Source: Lepus europaeus
Lineage: Eukaryota; Chordata; Mammalia; Lagomorpha; Leporidae
Direction: 5' to 3'
DNA: 64,000 nucleotides
Assembly (NCBI RefSeq): GCF_033115175.1
Contig: NC_084835.1
Location: 61,238,448 to 61,302,447, forward strand
This document shows positions 59,844 to 64,000 of this stretch, piece after piece. Made by a program: the position numbers and the translations under genes. The notes beneath the pieces are model-generated. The model did no database searches, was not told the origin of the DNA, and saw nothing but the letters and a program-made list of their open reading frames with translations. Every line of letters begins with the position of its first letter. The stretch's first letter is position 1.

Positions 59844-60130
59844 TTTTTTTTTTTTTTCCAAAGAGAGAGATCTTCCATCAGCTGGTTTACCCCCCAAATG
59901 ACCACAATAGCTGGAGCTGGGCCTATCCAAAGCCAGGAGCCTGGAGCTTTTTCTGGGTCTCCCATGTAGATGCAGGGGCCAAAGTACTTAGGCCATCATC
60001 CACTGTTTTCCCAGGCACATTAACAGGAAGATAGATAAGAAGTGGAGCAGCAGGGACTCGAACAAGTGTCCGTATGGGATGCCGGCACTGCAGGCAGCAG
60101 CTTTACCTACTATGCCACAGTGCAGGCCTC
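59844..60130 (-). mobile_element. CSINE, older type
   Basis: Reversed: poly-T, AGAGATCTTCCATCAGC, GGGACTCGAACAAGTGTCC, CTACTATGCCACAGTGC head. Part of the GA tract is gone. Confidence 0.87.
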
Positions 60131-62443
60131 TTGTGGCCTAACAGCTACCCTTAACAATTAATAATTACTTTCATCATGAATGAAGATTCCAGTCAGCACT
60201 GCTGCCAGTTATAACTTTCAAGAATGAAGCCATCAACTTGACCTGAAGTAAGCAGGTGAGGAGTATGAGACAGAAAATGATAGGATACGCTTGAGCTGGA
60301 AACTTCTGGCTGATTCAGTATAATCAGGGACAAAGCCAGGGGTGTTCACGCCACATGGTTCTGTTTATTCGCTCAATAGCATTTATGAGGCACTGGCTGG
60401 GTAGCAGGCCAGATGTCAGGTCCTAGGGATGCAAAGATGAGAAAGCCAGTTTGGAAACAGAGTAGAGTCAAGATCAAGTCCATATCCTTAGTGAATTCCT
60501 GCTGCTAAAGTCTAAACGCCTTCTTTCAGCATGAGGTTATGTGTGCACTAACAGAAACATGCCCACTTTTTTTTTTTTTTTTTTTGAAAGGAGCAGACAA
60601 AACAAGGGGAAGCTCTTGTAAGGATCAGGACAGCACGGCAGGATGTAGCCTCCAGGGAGGAGCAGGAGCTTAGCCAAGGAAAGAAGAGTGGCCCCAGGAG
60701 TGGCCAGGTCACTGTGCACAGTGGGAGGCAAAAGGCGGGACGGAGGGGCAGGGGATGGGTCAGAGAATGTGGACAGAGTTAGTGGCAGAGCGAAGACAGA
60801 GAAAGCACATCCTCTCGATGTCAGGATATTTCATCTCTAAGGAGCCCTTTGGAGTTGGTTAATGACTTGGCTGTGTCTCACGGTGGTTCTGTTCCACTTC
60901 TGTTTGGAGCGAGAGTCACTGCTCTGGCTTCCTACTTTCAGAAAATGCATGTCTTTGGCTTCAGATGTCCAGGGGCTTAATGACTGTGATTTAGGCACTT
61001 GCAAGACCGAATGATTAATACTAAATGGGATTTTAAAGATGACTTAAGGAAATCATTAAGGGCATGGAACGAAGGCGTGATGAAGTTAAAATGGCTGATG
61101 TCTTGTTAAGTCAACTCCGTATCCTCGTTACTGCACGTTTTTTCTGGTTGCAGATTCTCGTTCCTTATGCTCATTTCCCTGCAAGCTCTCGGGTGGTCTC
61201 TGAGGTTTACCCAGCTGGGTCTGACTTGGGGGCCATTTTCTGTTGCTTGGAGTTCTTGTCTTGGGAAAGTCCCAGAGAAAGGTCCCTGTCACTGCCTGCC
61301 AGCCCAGCCAAGTTCCTAAGAGTGCAGCTTGCATGGGAGACCGAGAAACGATGGATTCTCAACCACTTAGCCTGCAGACGGGATTACAGGGCTGGCTTGC
61401 CCAGCCTTCTGCCTGGTTCCCTGGGAGAGAGAAATCCACAGAGCGTTCCGAGCTAAGCAGAGTGGGAAGGAGAACTTTTATATCCAGTTGCGTTTAAACC
61501 AAAAAGTACTGCAAAATCACTGAATTTAACTACATTTTAATGGATGTTTTCGTGTAAGTTTTTAGTTACCAGGTGACTGACTATGAGAGCTTACGATAAA
61601 TTTAAGTTTCATTGTAAGAAAACAAGATACTTTTTGCATAACTCAGTTCGGCTGAAAATCACGCAGGCTGAATCTGCAGAGCTTTTTAAGATTCAAAAAC
61701 AAAACTAATAAAAACATTATGGGAAAGAAAGCAAAACATGTTTTTTTGAAAGGGAAAGAAAATCAACGTTTGCCATGGTTCGTGGCTCTCTAAAAATTTG
61801 TGTATTTGGATTCAATTTGTTCTGCAGTTTAGTAAATTGGAGCAGTTTGTGTTGGCTTCGGTTCCTCTCACATCTCTGTAAATATATTTGCCCTTCAAGA
61901 AGCAAACATGCCCTGCAGGAGGAAGTCTGGAAGGATGCTTATGTCCTCTCCCTAAATCTTTGCTATCAGTTTGTAAGCAAATGCAATACCTGCGATAGAG
62001 ATAGTTTGTGCTCCAGAGGCTTCTGGTATTATATGCGTGGACTTGAGGCCATGCAGGAGCCCAGTCTCCGTTCTCACCCATGAGATGTTTTCATGAACTC
62101 CTTTTCTAAGCAAAAGGGGTTTACTGTGAAGCTGACATGTGCTTCCGCCTTGCGAGGAATATTCCTAAGGCACTTGGGGAGCCCCAGGTGATGTGCCCAC
62201 TGGTGCATTTTAAAAAATAAGATGTTTGTAGACAAGGCATTTTAGTTGCAACCCGCTTGTACTTCCTCTGTATCAGGTTAGAGGACATCAAGTTGGCCGA
62301 GCCTTTTGGAGATCTAGATGAGGGGATCTACAGATAAGGAATGCATCTAGTTGGGATTTGGTGGAGTTTATTTATGTAGTTCCCCATCACATCCATGAAT
62401 TCCAAGTTATTCCTAGCCATTCATGTCAGGACAGATCCCAGGG
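60131..62443. other. Longest repeat-poor non-genic stretch (2.3 kb)
   Basis: Only a lone T-run (60567-60585) and a weak MIR/L2-like patch near 60365-60450 break it. Frames up to 130 codons (61064-61456) have no family motif. Confidence 0.45.
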
Positions 62444-62716
62444 GATGGGCATTCGGTCTAGTGGTTAAGATGCTGTGTCTCATGTTGGAGTGCCTGGATT
62501 TGAGTCCTGGCTCCTCTCTCCATCCCAGCTTCCTGCTGATATGCATCCTTGAAGGCAGCAGGTGATGGCTCAAGTAGTTGGGTCCCTGCCACCCACGTGG
62601 GAGCCCCGAATTGAGTTCCTGGCTCTTGGCTTTGGCCCCAGCCATACATCCCTGTGAATTTTGGGGAGTGAATTTTCTCTCTCTCTCCCTCCCTCTCAAA
62701 TCAATAAAATAAACAA
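62444..62716 (+). mobile_element. CSINE, older type
   Basis: GATGGGCATTCGGTCTAGTG, GGATTTGAGTCCTGGCTCC, CCCTGCCACCCACGTGGG, CTCAAATCAATAAAATAAAC. Confidence 0.85.
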
Positions 62717-62721
62717 CTTTT

Positions 62722-63044
62722 TATTTTTTTAAGATTTATTTATTTTATTTGAAAAGCAGAATTACAGAGAGGCAGAGGCGGAGAGAAAAAGAGGTCTTCC
62801 GTCCGCTGACTCACTCCCCAGATGGCCACAACGGCCGGAGCTGTGCCGATCTGAAGCCAGGAGCTTCTTCCAGGTCTCTTATGTGGGTGCAGGAGCCCAA
62901 GGATCTGGGCCATCTTCTACTGCTTTCCCAGGCCACAGCAGAGAGCTGGATCAGAAGTGGAGCAGCCAGGAGTGGAACCGGCGCCCATATGGGATGCTGG
63001 CACTGCAGGTGGTGGCTTTACCTGCTATGCCACAGCACCAGCCC
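62722..63044 (-). mobile_element. CSINE, older type, full length
   Basis: Reversed, tail to tail with the previous copy: TTTAAGATTTATTTATTTTA, GATGGCCACAACGGCCGG, ending TGCCACAGCACCAGCCCC. Confidence 0.9.
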
Positions 63045-63329
63045 CTTAAATAAAGTTTTAAAAAACTGTTTAAAAAGAGAAAGAATAGATTCCAGGACAG
63101 CTCTTACCACTCACTGTGTATCTCAATTGGTGTCATGAGGTGAAAGAAAAAGAAAAACCAGAGATCCTATTGGGATACAAATGCATCTTCACCTTCCTGA
63201 CACTAGAAGTCAGTCTATTGTGTTGGCAGACTGGCTACTAGAACACCTCCAGCCAAGTACTCATTCTACTGCCGTGTGTCTCTGCTGCACTTCTCATCAA
63301 GAAGAGCCATCTATCTTCCCATGCCTTGA

Positions 63330-63752
63330 ATTGGAGCTGGATGTGGGGGCTTGGCTTGACCAATTTAACATTGCAGAAGTGATAAATTTGATTTTCTCTA
63401 ATTGAGTCATGTATCTCTGCCCTAGGCTTACAAGGCCAGGCAGCTTCCACTCTCACCCTGTTTCTGCCATGTGAAGAAGTTCAGGCTAACACCTTCCCCG
63501 AAGAGAGGCCGCGAGCAAAAGAGATGCCACCTGACAGCCAGCACCAACCCCCAGATAAGTGAGCCAGGCCGCCTTAGCCCTTCCCGGTGAGCCACTGTGT
63601 CATGAGCTATCTCAAGTGAGATCAGCACAACCACCCAGCTGAGCCCAACCCAACCTGCCGACTCACAGAATCCCGAACACATAAAGTAGTTGTTTAAACC
63701 ACTAAATGTGAGGATGGTTTATTATGCAGCAGATAACTGCTGTAGACATGCA
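63330..63752 (+). mobile_element. MLT1-type (ERVL-MaLR) LTR, 3' part, decayed
   Basis: The end carries the recognisable MLT1 signature: TGAGCTATCTCAAGTGAG, CCAGCTGAGCCCAACCCAAC, CACAGAATC, GTTGTTTAAACCACTAAATG, GGTTTATTATGCAGCAGATA. The earlier part (GGCTTGGCTTGACCAATTTA with GCAGAAGTGAT) fits the same family. No internal retroviral genes are present. Confidence 0.65.
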
Positions 63753-63759
63753 AAGCTGT

Positions 63760-63905
63760 AAGCCCTGACAGAGTTCTCAGCTCCTGGCTTTGGCCTGGCT
63801 CAGTCAGGATATTTGGGTCATGAACCAGCAGATGGGAGATCTCTGTCTGTCTGCCTCTTTGTGTCTCTCAACCTTTCAGATAAATTAAATAATTTTAAAA
63901 AAAGA
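63760..63905 (+). mobile_element. CSINE fragment, 3' half
   Basis: CTCCTGGCTTTGGCCTGGC, CATGAACCAGCAGATGGG, CTCTCAACCTTTCAGATAAA and an A-rich end. Confidence 0.75.
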
Positions 63906-64000
63906 AACCCAGAAAAAAATCAGTTTAAAAAGTAAATAAACAAGTTGGAAGTTGGAATTATTCTGTCAGAGTACAAAAATTTCACAATGCTGGGCTGGCA

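Overview
This window is mammalian nuclear DNA, almost certainly rabbit (Oryctolagus) or a close lagomorph. The main reason is about 50 copies, on both strands, of the lagomorph tRNA-derived C repeat (CSINE): a GGCYGGCGC head, a box-B-like GGTTCTAGTCCCGG, a CT-rich stretch and an A-rich tail. The 3' end of a rabbit-type L1 and eutherian fossils (MIR, L2, MER5, Tigger, MaLR LTRs) agree. There are no bacterial-style operons, CRISPR arrays or plasmid/phage genes.

The only gene I can support is an intact single-exon reading frame on the minus strand (50566-51471), a 301-residue leucine-rich-repeat protein that I recognise as LRRC30. It has ten back-to-back 23-residue repeats and an N-terminal Met-Gly-Ala-Arg-Gln-Ser that fits an N-myristoylation signal. 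In human, LRRC30 is an isolated gene between LAMA1 and PTPRM on 18p (recalled, not checked); no exon of either neighbour was recognised here. The gene sits in the longest SINE-free stretch of the window (about 46.9-52.6 kb).

Layout: 1-11 kb has scattered CSINEs, a complete Tigger2/MER2-like DNA transposon (4608-5119) and unique sequence. 11.2-11.7 kb is a 17-bp minisatellite with a degenerate shoulder. 12-21 kb has CSINEs and microsatellites, including a GGAA array grown beside a CSINE tail. 22.8-23.7 kb is an ancient L1/HAL1-like remnant. 24-38 kb is the most SINE-dense part, with a 5'-truncated L1 carrying a nested CSINE and several palindromic mariner-like elements, some interrupted by SINEs. 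38-46 kb has a MaLR LTR, an L2 tail and unique sequence. 46.4-52.8 kb holds a perfect 18-bp hairpin, the LRRC30 block and a 197-bp Tigger-type element. 53-64 kb has CSINEs, MIRs, a U2 snRNA fragment in its own target duplication, a 2.3-kb repeat-poor stretch and an MLT1-type LTR.

I found no undescribed multi-gene system. The most interesting items are layered insertion histories (U2 fragment plus CSINE; L1 plus CSINE), the hairpin, a CSINE whose 3' end is replaced by a poly-C tract, and candidate control sequences around LRRC30. All family names come from pattern recognition, not a database search, and most boundaries are good to a few bases only where a target-site duplication is stated.
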